A stretch of DNA of 64,000 nucleotides from Thauera sp. GDN1 (lineage in GTDB: Bacteria; Pseudomonadota; Gammaproteobacteria; Burkholderiales; Rhodocyclaceae), in assembly GCF_029223545.1 (NCBI RefSeq), contig NZ_CP097870.1:3782001-3846000 (forward strand), read 5' to 3'. This document shows positions 17,113-26,465 of this stretch, one piece after another. The position numbers and the translations under genes are program-made. The notes beneath the pieces are model-generated. The model saw only the letters and a list, made by a program, of their open reading frames with translations. It searched no databases and was not told the DNA's origin. Numbering within the stretch: the stretch's first letter is position 1; every line of letters begins with the position of its first letter.

Positions 17113-17897
17113 CAGGCACGCCCTCCGGCAGCTTGCGAAATCCCTGCTTCACGCTCGAGCTCGGCGCCCACCCACTCGGTATGGCGCTCGCGCTCGAGGA
17201 TCATCGGCCGCACCCGCCAGAACACCACCGCAAGGGTGTAGGCCCAGGACGCGAAAGCCATCACCAGCATGCCGGCGAGCATGGTGGCCGCCATCGACGG
17301 CGCCTTGTCCAGGCTCACCGAGGCGCCCTGGTGCAGCGTGTTCCACCATTGCACCGAGAAATAGATGATCGGCACGTTGACCGCACCGACCAGCGCGATG
17401 ATGGCGCCGGCGCGATCGGCACGACGCGGATCCTCGATCGCACGGGTGAGCGCGATGAAGCCGAAGTACAGGAAGAGCAGCAGCAGCTGCGAGGTCAAGC
17501 GGGCATCCCATACCCAGTACGCACCCCAGGTCGGCTTGCCCCACAGCGCACCCGTCCACAGCGCGACGAAGCAGAACATCGCCCCGGTGGGGGCCAGCGC
17601 CTGGCTCATCACGAAGGACAGGCGGGTGTTCATGATCAGGCCGACCGCCGACCAGAAGGCCATCACCAGGTAGATGAACATCGACATCCAGGCTGCCGGC
17701 ACGTGGATGAAAATCACGCGGTACACCTGGCCCTGGGTGGCGTCGGTCGGCGCCACGAAGAAGCCGAGCCACAGGCCGATCACGGTGAGGACGACGGCGA
17801 TGGCGGCGAACCAGGGAGCGAGACGGCCGGCGAGAGGGTAGAAATGCTGCGGCGAGGCGAACCTCAGGAGGCTGCGACGGCGTTCGGGATTCGTCAT
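17112..17897 (-). CDS. ccmC: Haem ABC transporter permease CcmC
   Basis: A 261-aa six-helix inner-membrane protein that places haem onto CcmE. The WWD-like motif WGKPTWGAYWVWDARLTSQ is present, with conserved His residues in flanking periplasmic loops (IFIHVPAAW). Followed by ccmD with a one-base overlap and preceded by ccmB at 54 bases. Confidence 0.95.
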   Translation of the reverse strand: MTNPERRRSLLRFASPQHFYPLAGRLAPWFAAIAVVLTVIGLWLGFFVAPTDATQGQVYRVIFIHVPAAWMSMFIYLVMAFWSAVGLIMNTRLSFVMSQALAPTGAMFCFVALWTGALWGKPTWGAYWVWDARLTSQLLLLFLYFGFIALTRAIEDPRRADRAGAIIALVGAVNVPIIYFSVQWWNTLHQGASVSLDKAPSMAATMLAGMLVMAFASWAYTLAVVFWRVRPMILERERHTEWVGAELEREAGISQAAGGRA

Positions 17898-17951
17898 GCT
17901 TGAAGAGTCGGTTCTCGCTCGGCCACGCCCGCACGGGGCATGGCAGCAGGG

Positions 17952-18620
17952 TCAATCGGTCGAAATTCTCAGCGCCGCGGCACAGGCCACCGGAGCCAGC
18001 GCCAGCGCCCCCGCCAGTCCGCCGCTCAGCAGCAGCAGGTGGGCGACGGCGCCCGAGCCGGACAGCTCCGCCTCCACCGCCCCGGCGCCGAAGATCAGCA
18101 CCGGCACGAACAGGGGCAGCACCAGCAGCGCGAGCAGCATGCCGCCGCCACGCAGGCCCAGCGTCAGCGCCGCGCCCACCGCGCCCAGCAATGCCAGGAT
18201 CGGCGTGCCGAGCGCCAAACTTAGTACCAGCACCGGCAGCCCACCTTGCTCCAGGTCAAGCAGCAGGGCCATGGCCGGCGCGATCGCAACCACCGGCAAT
18301 CCGGTGCTGATCCAGAACGCCAGCACCTTGGCCATCACCCACAGCGCGGCCGGTTCCCTGGACAGCAGCAACTGCTCCAGAGTTCCGTCCGCGTAGTCCT
18401 GGGCGAACAGTCGGTGCAGCGACAGCAGGCAGGCCAGCAGGGCGGCGACCCACAGCACGCCGGGGGCGATCGCACGCAGCTGGTTGGGCTCGGCGCCGAC
18501 GCCGAAGGGGAACAGGCAGACGACGATGATGAAGAAGGCGAGCGTGACCAGCACGTCGGCGCGGCCGCGCCAGGCCAGCAGCAGGTCGCGGCGCAGCACC
18601 GCGAAGAAGGTGCTCAGCAT
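17952..18620 (-). CDS. ccmB: Haem exporter permease CcmB
   Basis: A 222-aa permease with six predicted helices, the membrane partner of the CcmA ATPase. LTLAFFIIVVCLFPFGVGAEPNQ-type sequence near the first helix and the loop YADGTLEQLLLSR are CcmB hallmarks. ATG 18620 (MLSTFFAVLRRDLLLAW) is the start; a longer frame would only read through ccmA. It overlaps the ccmA end by seven bases. Confidence 0.93.
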   Translation of the reverse strand: MLSTFFAVLRRDLLLAWRGRADVLVTLAFFIIVVCLFPFGVGAEPNQLRAIAPGVLWVAALLACLLSLHRLFAQDYADGTLEQLLLSREPAALWVMAKVLAFWISTGLPVVAIAPAMALLLDLEQGGLPVLVLSLALGTPILALLGAVGAALTLGLRGGGMLLALLVLPLFVPVLIFGAGAVEAELSGSGAVAHLLLLSGGLAGALALAPVACAAALRISTD

Positions 18621-19240
18621 GCGAAGGCTCCCACGTCGAGGACCTCGGGCGGTCGCCTGAAGGGCGCGTCCTGGTGGGTGGTCAGCATGACCATGCCGCC
18701 GGCCTCGCAGTGATCGGACAGGGTCGCGGCGAGGTCGGCGACCGCATGCACGTCGAGCGCGGTGAAGGGCTCGTCCAGCACCCACAGCGGGCGGCTCGCG
18801 GACAGGAACAGGCGCGCCAGCCCGACGCGGCGGCGCTGGCCCTGGGACAGCACGCGCGCCGGCAGGTCGAGCTGGTTGGCGAGTCCGATGCGGACCAGCG
18901 CGTCCACGCAGGCCTGCTCGTCGATCGCGTCGCCGGCGGCCGAACAGGCGAAGCGCAGGTTCTCGAGCGGGGTGAGGAGGTCGTTGAGCGCGGGGGCGTG
19001 GCCGAGGTAGAGCAGCTCGCCGTGGAAGGCCTCGCGCTCGCGCCGGATCGAGTGCCCGCGCCAGCGCACCTCGCCCGCCTCGGGCATGGCGAGCCCGGTC
19101 ACCAGGCGCAGCAGGCTGGTCTTGCCGACGCCGTTGGGGCCGGCGACGCGCAGCAGACCACCCGCCTGCAGGCGGAAGGCGAGGTCGCGGAAAAGCAGGC
19201 GATCGCCCTTCAGGCAGGCGAGTTCTTGGACTTCGAGCAT
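18614..19240 (-). CDS. ccmA: Haem exporter ATP-binding protein CcmA
   Basis: A 208-aa ABC ATPase driving release of holo-CcmE. Walker A is GPNGVGKTSLLRL, the signature is LSQGQRRRVGLARL, and Walker B is LWVLDEPFTALD. ATG 19240 (MLEVQELACLKGDRLLFRDL) is chosen because it matches the family start; the upstream 20 codons look non-coding. A strong hairpin separates it from napC. Confidence 0.93.
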   Translation of the reverse strand: MLEVQELACLKGDRLLFRDLAFRLQAGGLLRVAGPNGVGKTSLLRLVTGLAMPEAGEVRWRGHSIRREREAFHGELLYLGHAPALNDLLTPLENLRFACSAAGDAIDEQACVDALVRIGLANQLDLPARVLSQGQRRRVGLARLFLSASRPLWVLDEPFTALDVHAVADLAATLSDHCEAGGMVMLTTHQDAPFRRPPEVLDVGAFAC

Positions 19241-19301
19241 GGGGACGGATTGAACCACAGCCGCGGCACGGAGCGCCATCCCGGCGCAGCGGGAAAGCAC
19301 G

Positions 19302-19341
19302 GGCCCCGCGGCACGCCGAGCGGATCGGCGGGCGCGGGGCC
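19302..19341 (-). other. Two-step hairpin between napC and ccmA
   Basis: Outer arms 19302-19310 and 19333-19341 (ggccccgcg / cgcggggcc) pair perfectly. Inner arms cgccga (19314-19319) and tcggcg (19325-19330) extend the stem. No T-tract follows on the minus strand. It may partly attenuate or process the nap transcript ahead of ccmA. Confidence 0.55.
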
Positions 19342-19374
19342 GGCTTCAGTCAGGGCGACCGCGTCGTGCGCGGG

Positions 19375-19995
19375 TCAATTCTTCTGGACCGGCGGATGCA
19401 GCACCTCGGGCGCGACACCTTCACGCGGGACGCCGATGTCCTGGACGACCGGCGGCAGCGAGTGGGCGATGCCCTTGTGGCAGTCGATGCAGGTCTTGCC
19501 TTCGGCGAAGCCGGCCTGGTGCATCTGGTTCGAGCGACGGCCCTGCACCGAGTAGTCGAAGTACTCGTAGTTGTGGCAGTTGCGGCACTCCTGCGAGTTG
19601 TTCGCCTTCATCCGGCCCCACTCGTTCTGCGCCAGGCGCAGGCGTTCGGCGGCAAACTTCTCGGGCGTGCTGATCGTGCCCATGATCTTGCCGTACACCT
19701 CGCGCGAAGCCTTGATCTTGCGGATCATCTTCGGCCCCCACTCCTTGGGCACGTGGCAGTCCGGGCAGGTCGCGCGCACGCCGGTGCGGTTCTGGTAGTG
19801 GATGGTATTGCGGTATTCCTTGAAGACGTTTTCCTCCATCTCATGGCAGGAAATGCAGAACTTCTCGGTATTGGTCATTTCCAGGGCCCAGTTGAAGCCA
19901 CCCCAGAAGATCACGCCCAAGGCGAAGAGCAGCACGATCGCGCCCCAGCCGGCACCGCGGATGCGCTGCATCAGGCTCTTGTTGTTGTCGGTCAT
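19375..19995 (-). CDS. napC: Tetrahaem c-type cytochrome NapC (NapC/NirT family)
   Basis: A 206-aa membrane-anchored quinol dehydrogenase that passes electrons from quinol to NapAB in the periplasm. One N-terminal helix (about residues 17-38) is followed by four CXXCH haem motifs: CISCH (C47-H51), CPDCH, CRNCH and CIDCH. The length and spacing are those of NapC. The mature protein depends on the adjacent ccm genes for haem attachment. Confidence 0.95.
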   Translation of the reverse strand: MTDNNKSLMQRIRGAGWGAIVLLFALGVIFWGGFNWALEMTNTEKFCISCHEMEENVFKEYRNTIHYQNRTGVRATCPDCHVPKEWGPKMIRKIKASREVYGKIMGTISTPEKFAAERLRLAQNEWGRMKANNSQECRNCHNYEYFDYSVQGRRSNQMHQAGFAEGKTCIDCHKGIAHSLPPVVQDIGVPREGVAPEVLHPPVQKN

Positions 19996-20018
19996 GACAT
20001 TCCCCGTTTATTGACGCC

Positions 20019-20471
20019 TCAGCGCAGGCCTTCCGCGCGCTGGAACTTGTTCGCCACCAGCGGTTTGGCGTCGGTCTGCGGCACGTGGCACTGCATGCAG
20101 AAGTAGCGCCGCGGCGAGATGTTCGACAGCTCGCCGCCGTCGCGATCCTTGAAGTGCGTCAGGCTCACCTTGGTCGCGCCGGACTCCTTGTAGCGGCTCC
20201 AGGCGTGGCAGTCCATGCACTTGTTGAAGTTGATCGTGACCTCGTAGCCCTCGACCTTGTGCGGGATCAGCGGCGGCTGCTGCACGTAGTCGCGCTCGAT
20301 CGGGGGCTGGTCCGGAATCGGCTTGTAGTTGCCGACCTGCAGTTCCTGATCGGCGACGTCGGCGCCGCGAATGCTCTTGACCGCCTGCGCCATCGCCGCG
20401 GGTGGCACGATTGCACCGAAGCCGACGGCGGCGACGAGTGCGAGCACCAGATTTCGGGTTTGCTTCTTCAT
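20019..20471 (-). CDS. napB: Periplasmic nitrate reductase dihaem subunit NapB
   Basis: A 150-aa periplasmic cytochrome with a Sec signal ([19 protein letters not shown], cleavage near AMAQA) and two haem motifs, CMDCH and CMQCH. The YVQQPPLIPHKVEGYEV segment is a NapB fingerprint. ATG 20471 has AGGAG upstream and overlaps the napH stop. It shuttles electrons from NapC to NapA. Confidence 0.95.
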   Translation of the reverse strand: MKKQTRNLVLALVAAVGFGAIVPPAAMAQAVKSIRGADVADQELQVGNYKPIPDQPPIERDYVQQPPLIPHKVEGYEVTINFNKCMDCHAWSRYKESGATKVSLTHFKDRDGGELSNISPRRYFCMQCHVPQTDAKPLVANKFQRAEGLR

Positions 20472-21403
20472 GACTCGCTCCTGTTGAATCGGGTCGTAAT
20501 ACGGAAAACGTCCTTGCCGCACACATCCACGCAGCGTCCGCAGGTGGTGCAGTCGGCATCCAGAATGAGGGGGTGGTCCTGGCCCACGCCCTTGAGCGCG
20601 GGGCGGATGACCTGCGGCTCGGGACAGACGGCGAAGCAGTCCATGCAGTCGTTGCAGGCGCTGCGCCTGGCGGCCGACACCCTGACGACCGATGCGCGTC
20701 CGAGCAGCGCGTAGAAGGCGCCCTGCGGGCACAGGTGGCCACACCAGCCGCGCGGGGCGATCAGCAGGTCGTAGAAGAAGATGCCGCCGACGATGCCCCA
20801 GGCCAGGCCGAAGCCGAAGATCAGCCCGCGATGGAACATCGACACCGGATTCACCCACTCCCAGGCCAGCGCACCGGTCGCCGCCGCGATCACCAGCACG
20901 AAGCCGAGCAGCCAGTAGCGCGTGCTACCGGCCGGCGCCTTGCCGCCCTTCAGGCCCAGGCGGCGGCGCAACCACGCGGCGGCGTCGGTGACGAGGTTCA
21001 CCGGACACACCCATGAGCAGAACAGCCGCCCGCCGAACAGCAGGTAGAAGGCGAGCACGATGCCGCCGCCGAGCAGCGCCTCGCGGTAGGGCCAGTGGCC
21101 GGCCGCGAGCTGCTGGACGATGAGGAAGGGGTCGGTCAGCGGCAGCACGCCCAGCGTCAGGCTCGAGGACAGGTTGCCCTTGACGATCCACCACCCGAAC
21201 CACGGCCCGAGCAGGAACAGCGCGAGGATGCCGAGCTGCGACGCGCGCCGCAGCAGCAGCCACTTGTGGGCGCGCAGCCAGCCCTTGGCCTCGACCGCCT
21301 CCTGTCCCGGCCTCGCCACCACGCCGCGCATCGCCGCGCCGCGCACGCTGGTGGGCGGGACCTTGCGCTCCGCCACACCGCCGGTCGTCGTCTGCACGCT
21401 CAT
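20468..21403 (-). CDS. napH: Ferredoxin-type quinol dehydrogenase component NapH
   Basis: A 311-aa membrane iron-sulfur protein with four or more helices. Two polyferredoxin-like motifs lie at helix ends (CSWVCPVN and WCGHLCPQG), and two 4Fe-4S motifs are near the C-terminus ([12 protein letters not shown] and [12 protein letters not shown]). With NapG it forms an alternative quinol-oxidising route to NapB/NapA. ATG 21403 overlaps the napG stop (ATGA); a GTG three codons earlier is less likely. Confidence 0.94.
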   Translation of the reverse strand: MSVQTTTGGVAERKVPPTSVRGAAMRGVVARPGQEAVEAKGWLRAHKWLLLRRASQLGILALFLLGPWFGWWIVKGNLSSSLTLGVLPLTDPFLIVQQLAAGHWPYREALLGGGIVLAFYLLFGGRLFCSWVCPVNLVTDAAAWLRRRLGLKGGKAPAGSTRYWLLGFVLVIAAATGALAWEWVNPVSMFHRGLIFGFGLAWGIVGGIFFYDLLIAPRGWCGHLCPQGAFYALLGRASVVRVSAARRSACNDCMDCFAVCPEPQVIRPALKGVGQDHPLILDADCTTCGRCVDVCGKDVFRITTRFNRSES

Positions 21404-22278
21404 GGCTTCCACCCCGAATCGAGACCGCCACCTGTAGGCTGGGCGGGTTTGTAATCGGGCACCTGCGGACTTTCACCCGGACCGACGCGGGTGTCGCCGT
21501 AGGCCTTGTCCTCCAGGCCACGCACCGGCAGCTCGACCTGGTCGCCGATCAGTGACTTTCCTGCGGCTTCCTTCTCCTCCCAGCCGCGCAGGTAGTGCTC
21601 GGCCTTCGAGCCCTGCGCCAGCCTGATCGGCAGCACCTTGATCGCCGACTCGCCGGGCAGCACGCAGGCCTTCTCGCACTTGCCGCAGCCGGTACAGTGC
21701 TCGGAATGCACGGTCGGCAGCAGCATCGCGTGGCGGTCCGAGCGCGGGTTGTGGATGCGCTCGAGCGTGATCGCCTTGTCGATGACCGGGCACACCCGGT
21801 AGCACACGTCGCAGCGCAGGCCGAGGAAGTTGAGGCAGTTCTCCTGGTCGATGAGCACGGCCAGCCCCATCCTGGCCTTGCCGATGTCGGTGAGCGCCCG
21901 ATCGAGCGCACCGGTCGGACAGGCGACCACGCAGGGGATGTCCTCGCACATCTCGCAGGGGATGTCGCGGGCCTCGAAATACGGCGTACCGGTGGCCACC
22001 CCGTCGCCGAGCTCGGCCAGCTTCAGGGTCTTGTACGGGCAGTCGCGCACGCACAGGCCGCAGCGCACGCAGGCCGCGAGGAAGTCGTCTTCGGGGAGCG
22101 CGCCGGGGGGGCGGATCGCGGTCGCCGGCAGCGCCGACGCCTGCTTCGCGTACATGCCGGCACCGAGCGCGAGCAGGCCCGCGCCGCCGGCGACACCCGC
22201 CGCATCCTTGAGGAAGCGGCGGCGCGGCGACGGGGCGCTGGCTGCAGCACGTCCGGTTGCTTGCACCTTGTCGTTCAT
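21400..22278 (-). CDS. napG: Ferredoxin-type protein NapG
   Basis: A 292-aa periplasmic iron-sulfur protein with a Tat-type signal ([10 protein letters not shown] then a hydrophobic stretch). It has four 4Fe-4S cysteine groups, among them [35 protein letters not shown] and [12 protein letters not shown]. It pairs with NapH in electron delivery. ATG 22278 is chosen; a GTG two codons upstream is possible. A 69-base gap follows napA, and the stop overlaps napH. Confidence 0.93.
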   Translation of the reverse strand: MNDKVQATGRAAASAPSPRRRFLKDAAGVAGGAGLLALGAGMYAKQASALPATAIRPPGALPEDDFLAACVRCGLCVRDCPYKTLKLAELGDGVATGTPYFEARDIPCEMCEDIPCVVACPTGALDRALTDIGKARMGLAVLIDQENCLNFLGLRCDVCYRVCPVIDKAITLERIHNPRSDRHAMLLPTVHSEHCTGCGKCEKACVLPGESAIKVLPIRLAQGSKAEHYLRGWEEKEAAGKSLIGDQVELPVRGLEDKAYGDTRVGPGESPQVPDYKPAQPTGGGLDSGWKP

Positions 22279-22347
22279 GATCACCGCAAGCCCGCACCCG
22301 CTACCGTCCCCCCGGTCGGCGGGGCGCGGAACTCGCGCCTCCTGTCC

Positions 22348-24891
22348 TTAAGCCTTCAGCACCTTGACCGCACACTTCTTGTAGTCGGTCTCTTTCGAGA
22401 TCGGGCAGGTGGCGTCGAGCGTGAGCTTGTTCACCAGCCGGCCTTCATCGAAGAAGGGCACGAAGATCAGCCCGACCGGCGGCTTGTTGCGACCGCGGGT
22501 CTCGAGACGGGCAACGATCTCGCCGCGCCGCGACACCACCTTCACCGCCATGCCGCGCTGCAGGCCACGCTTCTGCGCGTCGTCCGGGTGCATGAAGATC
22601 TGCGCCTCGGGGACCGAACGGTGCAGCTCGGGCACGCGGCGGGTCATCGAGCCGGTGTGCCAGTGCTCCAGCACGCGGCCGGTGCACAGCCACATGTCGA
22701 ACTCGGCGTCCGGCATCTCGGGCGGATCCTGGTAGGGCAGCGCGAACACCACCGCCTTGTTGTCCTTGTGGCCGTAGAACTTCACGCCCTCGCCCGCCTT
22801 CACGTACGGGTCATAGCCCTCGCGGAAGCGCCACAGCGTTTCCTTGTTGTCGACCACCGGCCAGCGCAGGCCGCGCGCCTTGTGATAGACGTCGAAGTCC
22901 GCAAGGTCGTGACCGTGGCCGCGACCGAAGGCGGCGTACTCCTCGAACAGGCCCTTCTGCAGGTAGAAGCCGAGCTCCTTCGACTCGTCGTTCATGTAGC
23001 CGGGGATCGCATGGGCGTTGGCCTTGTCGACGTCCGCCAGCGGGAACTTGTTGACCTGGCCGTTGGCGTAGAGCACGTCGTACAGGGTCTTGCCGCGGTA
23101 CTCCGGCTTCTTCGCGAGCAGCTCCTCGGGCCACACTTCCTCGACCTTGAAGCGCTTGGCGAACTGGATGTACTGCCACAGGTCGGACCTGGCCTCGCCC
23201 GGCGCCGACACCTGCTGGCGCCAGAACTGGGTGCGGCGCTCGGCGTTGCCGAAGGCGCCCTCCTTCTCGGCCCACATCGCGCACGGCAGGATCAGGTCGG
23301 CCGACAGCGCGGACACGGTCGGATAGACGTCGGACACCACCACGAAGGCTTCCGGATTGCGCCAGCCCGGGTAGATCTCGTCATTGACGTTCGGACCCGC
23401 CTGCATGTTGTTGGTGGTGGACGTCCAGTAGCACTTGATCTTGCCGTCCTTCAACGCGCGGCTCTGCGCCACCGCGTGGTAGCCGATCTTCGCCGGAATG
23501 GTGCCCTCGGGCAGCTTCCAGATCTCCTCGGTCAGCGCCCGGTGCATCGGGTTGGTGACGACCATGTCGGCCGGCAGGCGGTGGGCGAAGGTGCCGACCT
23601 CGCGTGCGGTGCCGCAGGCCGAGGGCTGGCCGGTGAGCGAGAACGGGCTGTTGCCGGGTTCGCTGATCTTGCCCACCAGCAGGTGGACGTTGTAGATCAT
23701 GTTGTTCACCCAGGTGCCGCGGGTGTGCTGGTTGAAGCCCATGGTCCAGAACGACACCACCTTGCGGCTCGGGTCGGCATAGACCTCGGCCAGCTTCTTC
23801 AGGCGGTCCTCCGGCACGCCCGACAGCTTGGACACCTTCTCGACCGTGTACTCGGACACGAACTTGGCGAATTCGTCGAAGCTGATGTCCTTGGCCGCGC
23901 CGGTGTCGCCCTTCGGCTTGCCGTCGGCGCCGGGATAGCCGTTGCTGGTCGCGCTGGCCTCGAGGGTGTGGTTCGGGCGCAGGCCGAAGCCGATGTCGGT
24001 CTCGCCCATCTTGAACTTGACGTTGCGATTGACGAACTCGGTGTTGACGCGCTTGGTCTGGATGATGTGGTTGCAGATGTAGTTCAGGATCGCCAGATCG
24101 GTCTGCGGCACGAAGATCATCGGGTTGTCGGCGAGCTCGTACGAGCGGTGCTCGAAGGTCGACAGCACGTGGACCTGGCAGCCCTCCTTGGACAGGCGAC
24201 GGTCGGTGATGCGGCTCCACAGGATGGGGTGCATCTCGGCCATGTTCGAGCCCCACAACACGAAGGTGTCGGTGTTCTCGATGTCGTCGTAGCAGCCCAT
24301 CGGCTCGTCGATGCCGAAGGTGCGCATGAAGCCGGCCACGGCCGAGGCCATGCAGTGGCGCGCGTTGGGGTCGATGTTGTTGGTGCGGAAGCCGGCCTTG
24401 TACAGCTTGGAGGCGGCATAGCCTTCCCACACCGTCCACTGGCCGGAGCCGAACATGGCGATGGAATCGGGGCCGTGCTCCTTGATGGCCTTCTTCCACT
24501 TCTGCTCCATGATGTCGAAGGCCTGGTCCCAGGAGATCGGCGTGAATTCGCCGTTCTTGTCGTACTGGCCGTTCTTCATGCGCAGCAGCGGCTTGGTCAG
24601 ACGGTCCTCGCCGTACATGATCTTGGACAGGAAGTAGCCCTTGATGCAGTTCAGGCCGCGGTTGACCGGCGAATCGGGGTCGCCCTGGGTGGCGACGATG
24701 CGGCCGTTCTGCACGCCGACCAGCACCGAGCAGCCGGTACCGCAGAAGCGGCAGGCGGCCTTGTCCCAGCGCACCTTGGTGCTGGGCGTCGCTTCCTGCG
24801 CCTGGGTCACGACCGGGATGCCGATGCCTGCCGTGGCAGCCGCAGCGGCAATCGCGTTGTTCTTGATGAATTCGCGTCGATTCATGCTCAT
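22348..24891 (-). CDS. napA: Periplasmic nitrate reductase catalytic subunit NapA
   Basis: An 847-aa Mo-bisMGD enzyme reducing nitrate to nitrite in the periplasm. The Tat signal is [16 protein letters not shown]. The 4Fe-4S motif is [12 protein letters not shown], with the fourth Cys and the Mo-ligand region in [11 protein letters not shown]. The molybdopterin dinucleotide domain contains [17 protein letters not shown] and [12 protein letters not shown]. The C-terminal [21 protein letters not shown] is the typical Nap/Fdh cap. The length is normal. One base separates it from napD. Confidence 0.97.
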   Translation of the reverse strand: MSMNRREFIKNNAIAAAAATAGIGIPVVTQAQEATPSTKVRWDKAACRFCGTGCSVLVGVQNGRIVATQGDPDSPVNRGLNCIKGYFLSKIMYGEDRLTKPLLRMKNGQYDKNGEFTPISWDQAFDIMEQKWKKAIKEHGPDSIAMFGSGQWTVWEGYAASKLYKAGFRTNNIDPNARHCMASAVAGFMRTFGIDEPMGCYDDIENTDTFVLWGSNMAEMHPILWSRITDRRLSKEGCQVHVLSTFEHRSYELADNPMIFVPQTDLAILNYICNHIIQTKRVNTEFVNRNVKFKMGETDIGFGLRPNHTLEASATSNGYPGADGKPKGDTGAAKDISFDEFAKFVSEYTVEKVSKLSGVPEDRLKKLAEVYADPSRKVVSFWTMGFNQHTRGTWVNNMIYNVHLLVGKISEPGNSPFSLTGQPSACGTAREVGTFAHRLPADMVVTNPMHRALTEEIWKLPEGTIPAKIGYHAVAQSRALKDGKIKCYWTSTTNNMQAGPNVNDEIYPGWRNPEAFVVVSDVYPTVSALSADLILPCAMWAEKEGAFGNAERRTQFWRQQVSAPGEARSDLWQYIQFAKRFKVEEVWPEELLAKKPEYRGKTLYDVLYANGQVNKFPLADVDKANAHAIPGYMNDESKELGFYLQKGLFEEYAAFGRGHGHDLADFDVYHKARGLRWPVVDNKETLWRFREGYDPYVKAGEGVKFYGHKDNKAVVFALPYQDPPEMPDAEFDMWLCTGRVLEHWHTGSMTRRVPELHRSVPEAQIFMHPDDAQKRGLQRGMAVKVVSRRGEIVARLETRGRNKPPVGLIFVPFFDEGRLVNKLTLDATCPISKETDYKKCAVKVLKA

Positions 24892-24892
24892 T

Positions 24893-25147
24893 TCAGACCT
24901 CCGTCAATTCCAGACCAGCATCGGTGTATTCGTAGGCGACCGTCAGTCCCTGGACCTTCGGGGCGAGATTCACCGCCAGGATCGAGTCGGTGACCGACCA
25001 GCCCGCACCATCCTCGATGGTGATGACGATGCTGCCCTTCTCAGTCGACGACCCGTGCAGCTCGACCCCGGGAATCTTCTTCAGGGCCTCGATCACCTCG
25101 GGGAAATCGGCGGGGAACGCCCGCACGACCAGACTCGCAATATTCAT
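24893..25147 (-). CDS. napD: NapA signal-peptide chaperone NapD
   Basis: An 84-aa ferredoxin-like-fold protein that binds the NapA Tat signal during cofactor insertion. It begins [22 protein letters not shown] and contains [18 protein letters not shown], the family core. The start overlaps the napF stop (ATGA), and napA begins one base after the napD stop. Confidence 0.93.
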   Translation of the reverse strand: MNIASLVVRAFPADFPEVIEALKKIPGVELHGSSTEKGSIVITIEDGAGWSVTDSILAVNLAPKVQGLTVAYEYTDAGLELTEV

Positions 25148-25680
25148 GCTTCCCTCTCCGTGGGAATGTTGTTGTCCGAGCGCATGGCGATCGCCCGTGT
25201 CGGACAGGGACCGATGCACGCGCCGCAGCCGGTGCAGCCGCTCGCATCCAGCACCGGCTGGGCAACGCCGCCCAGTTGCAGACGAAAACGGATTGCGGCT
25301 TCGGGACAGGATTCGCCGCAGACGCGGCATTCGACGCCGCGCACGGCCAGGCAGGCCTCGCCGATGGTCGCCACGATGGCCCACGGCGCCGCATCGGCAT
25401 CGCGCCGCAACAGCGCCTGCGGCTCGCAGCTGCTCACGCAGTCGGCGCAGAAGGTGCACTCGCCGCGGCTGAAATCCACGCCGGGGAAGCCGCCGTCCAT
25501 GCGGACCAGGATGCGGGTGGGACAGGCCTCGATGCAGCGGTCGCAGCGGGTGCAGCGGTCGATGAACAGCGCCTCCTCCAGCGCCCAGGGCGGACGCCGG
25601 GCAGGCGCGAGTGTCGGCCGTCCCATGCGCAGGAAACCCCTGCGGGAAGGCACAACAAGAGAGGACGACTCGGCAACCAC
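25144..25680 (-). CDS. napF: Ferredoxin-type protein NapF
   Basis: A 178-aa cytoplasmic iron-sulfur protein with four cysteine clusters: CTRCDRCIEACP, CTFCADCVSSCEP, CRVCGESCPE and CTGCGACIGPCP. NapF is thought to help assemble or activate NapA. The N-terminus contains SRRGFLRMG, which looks Tat-like but belongs to NapF. I choose GTG 25680: AGGA stands seven bases upstream. The predicted transcription start at about 25703 would coincide with the other in-frame GTG (25704) and so excludes it. First gene of the nap operon. Confidence 0.85.
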   Translation of the reverse strand: MVAESSSLVVPSRRGFLRMGRPTLAPARRPPWALEEALFIDRCTRCDRCIEACPTRILVRMDGGFPGVDFSRGECTFCADCVSSCEPQALLRRDADAAPWAIVATIGEACLAVRGVECRVCGESCPEAAIRFRLQLGGVAQPVLDASGCTGCGACIGPCPTRAIAMRSDNNIPTEREA

Positions 25681-25709
25681 GACGATTTCCTGAAGGAATG
25701 GCACTCGGG

Positions 25710-25715
25710 ATTAGA
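25710..25715 (-). promoter_or_regulatory. Predicted -10 element of the nap operon
   Basis: TCTAAT on the minus strand, one mismatch to TATAAT. It lies exactly where a -10 should be if the FNR-type box at 25738-25751 is centred at -41.5. This predicts transcription start at about 25703 and a 23-nt leader before the napF GTG. Confidence 0.6.
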
Positions 25716-25737
25716 GCCCACTCCAGCGTCCGGGTTA

Positions 25738-25751
25738 TTGACTCTGATCAA
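25738..25751 (-). promoter_or_regulatory. FNR/DNR-type binding site upstream of napF
   Basis: TTGATCAGAGTCAA on the minus strand. The consensus is TTGAT-N4-ATCAA and only one base differs. Its centre is 29.5 bases upstream of the first base of the -10 hexamer, the class II activator spacing. The Crp/Fnr-type protein encoded at 28635-29333 is the nearest candidate to bind here. Confidence 0.75.
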
Positions 25752-25778
25752 CTTGCGAACAACTCGCAAATCGACAGA

Positions 25779-25790
25779 ATCGGTACCGAT
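25779..25790. promoter_or_regulatory. Palindromic NarL/NarP-like heptamers upstream of the nap promoter
   Basis: ATCGGTACCGAT is a perfect 12-bp palindrome. TACCGAT fits the NarL heptamer consensus TACYNMT on both strands, the two copies overlapping at the centre. It lies about 76-87 bases upstream of the predicted start site. A heptamer match this short can occur by chance. Confidence 0.4.
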
Positions 25791-25820
25791 CGAGCACAGC
25801 CGGCGCGGCGCCGGCGTCCT

Positions 25821-26465
25821 TCAGCCGCGCATGCGCTCCACCGCCCACACCGCCGCCTCGACCCGCGAGCGCAGGTCGAGCTTGCGCAGGATGTGCTTCA
25901 CGTGCACCTTCACCGTGCCCTCGGCGATGTCGAGTTCGCGCCCGATCTGCTTGTTCGACAGGCCCTCGGCGATCTTCTCCAGGATGCGCGTCTCCTGCTC
26001 GGTGAGGCCGGCCGCCCCCACCGACTGCGGCCGCGACTCGCTGCGCAGCGCGGCGGCGAGCAGGTTGTTGAGCTGCTCGGGGATCACCGTGCGCCCGGCG
26101 GCGACGGCCTGCAGCGCCTCGAGCATGGCCTCGGGCTCCATGTCCTTGAGCAGGTAGCCGTCGACACCGCCGCGCAGCGCCGACACCACGTCCTCGCCCG
26201 AGTCCGACACGGTGACCATGACCACCCGCATGTCGAGACGCGCGGCGCGCAAGCCGCGCAGCACCTCGAGGCCGCTCATGTCGCGCATGTTGAGGTCGAG
26301 CAGGATCAGGTCCGGACGCAGCTCGCGGGCGAGCATCAGCCCCTCCGCCCCGCCAGCCGCCTCGCCGACGAGCTGGAAGCCCGGGATCATCTGCAGCAGC
26401 TGCACCATCCCGCGGCGGAACAGCGGATGGTCATCGACGATGAGCACGCGTTGCGTTTCGGTCAT
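25821..26465 (-). CDS. narL: Nitrate/nitrite response regulator NarL
   Basis: A 214-aa response regulator. The receiver domain (about 1-125) has the acidic pair in VLIVDDHPL and the phospho-acceptor Asp in DLILLDLNMRDMSG. The LuxR-type HTH is LSNKQIGRELDIAEGTVKVHV (about 170-190). The start overlaps the narX stop (ATGA). With NarX it should report nitrate to the adjacent nap promoter. NarP-type naming is equally possible; NarL is used because NarX is its partner. Confidence 0.92.
   Translation of the reverse strand: MTETQRVLIVDDHPLFRRGMVQLLQMIPGFQLVGEAAGGAEGLMLARELRPDLILLDLNMRDMSGLEVLRGLRAARLDMRVVMVTVSDSGEDVVSALRGGVDGYLLKDMEPEAMLEALQAVAAGRTVIPEQLNNLLAAALRSESRPQSVGAAGLTEQETRILEKIAEGLSNKQIGRELDIAEGTVKVHVKHILRKLDLRSRVEAAVWAVERMRG

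Noticed and set aside
22279..22347. Gap between napA and napG examined for an extra small gene or promoter
   Set aside because: Only 69 bases, no convincing promoter or open frame.
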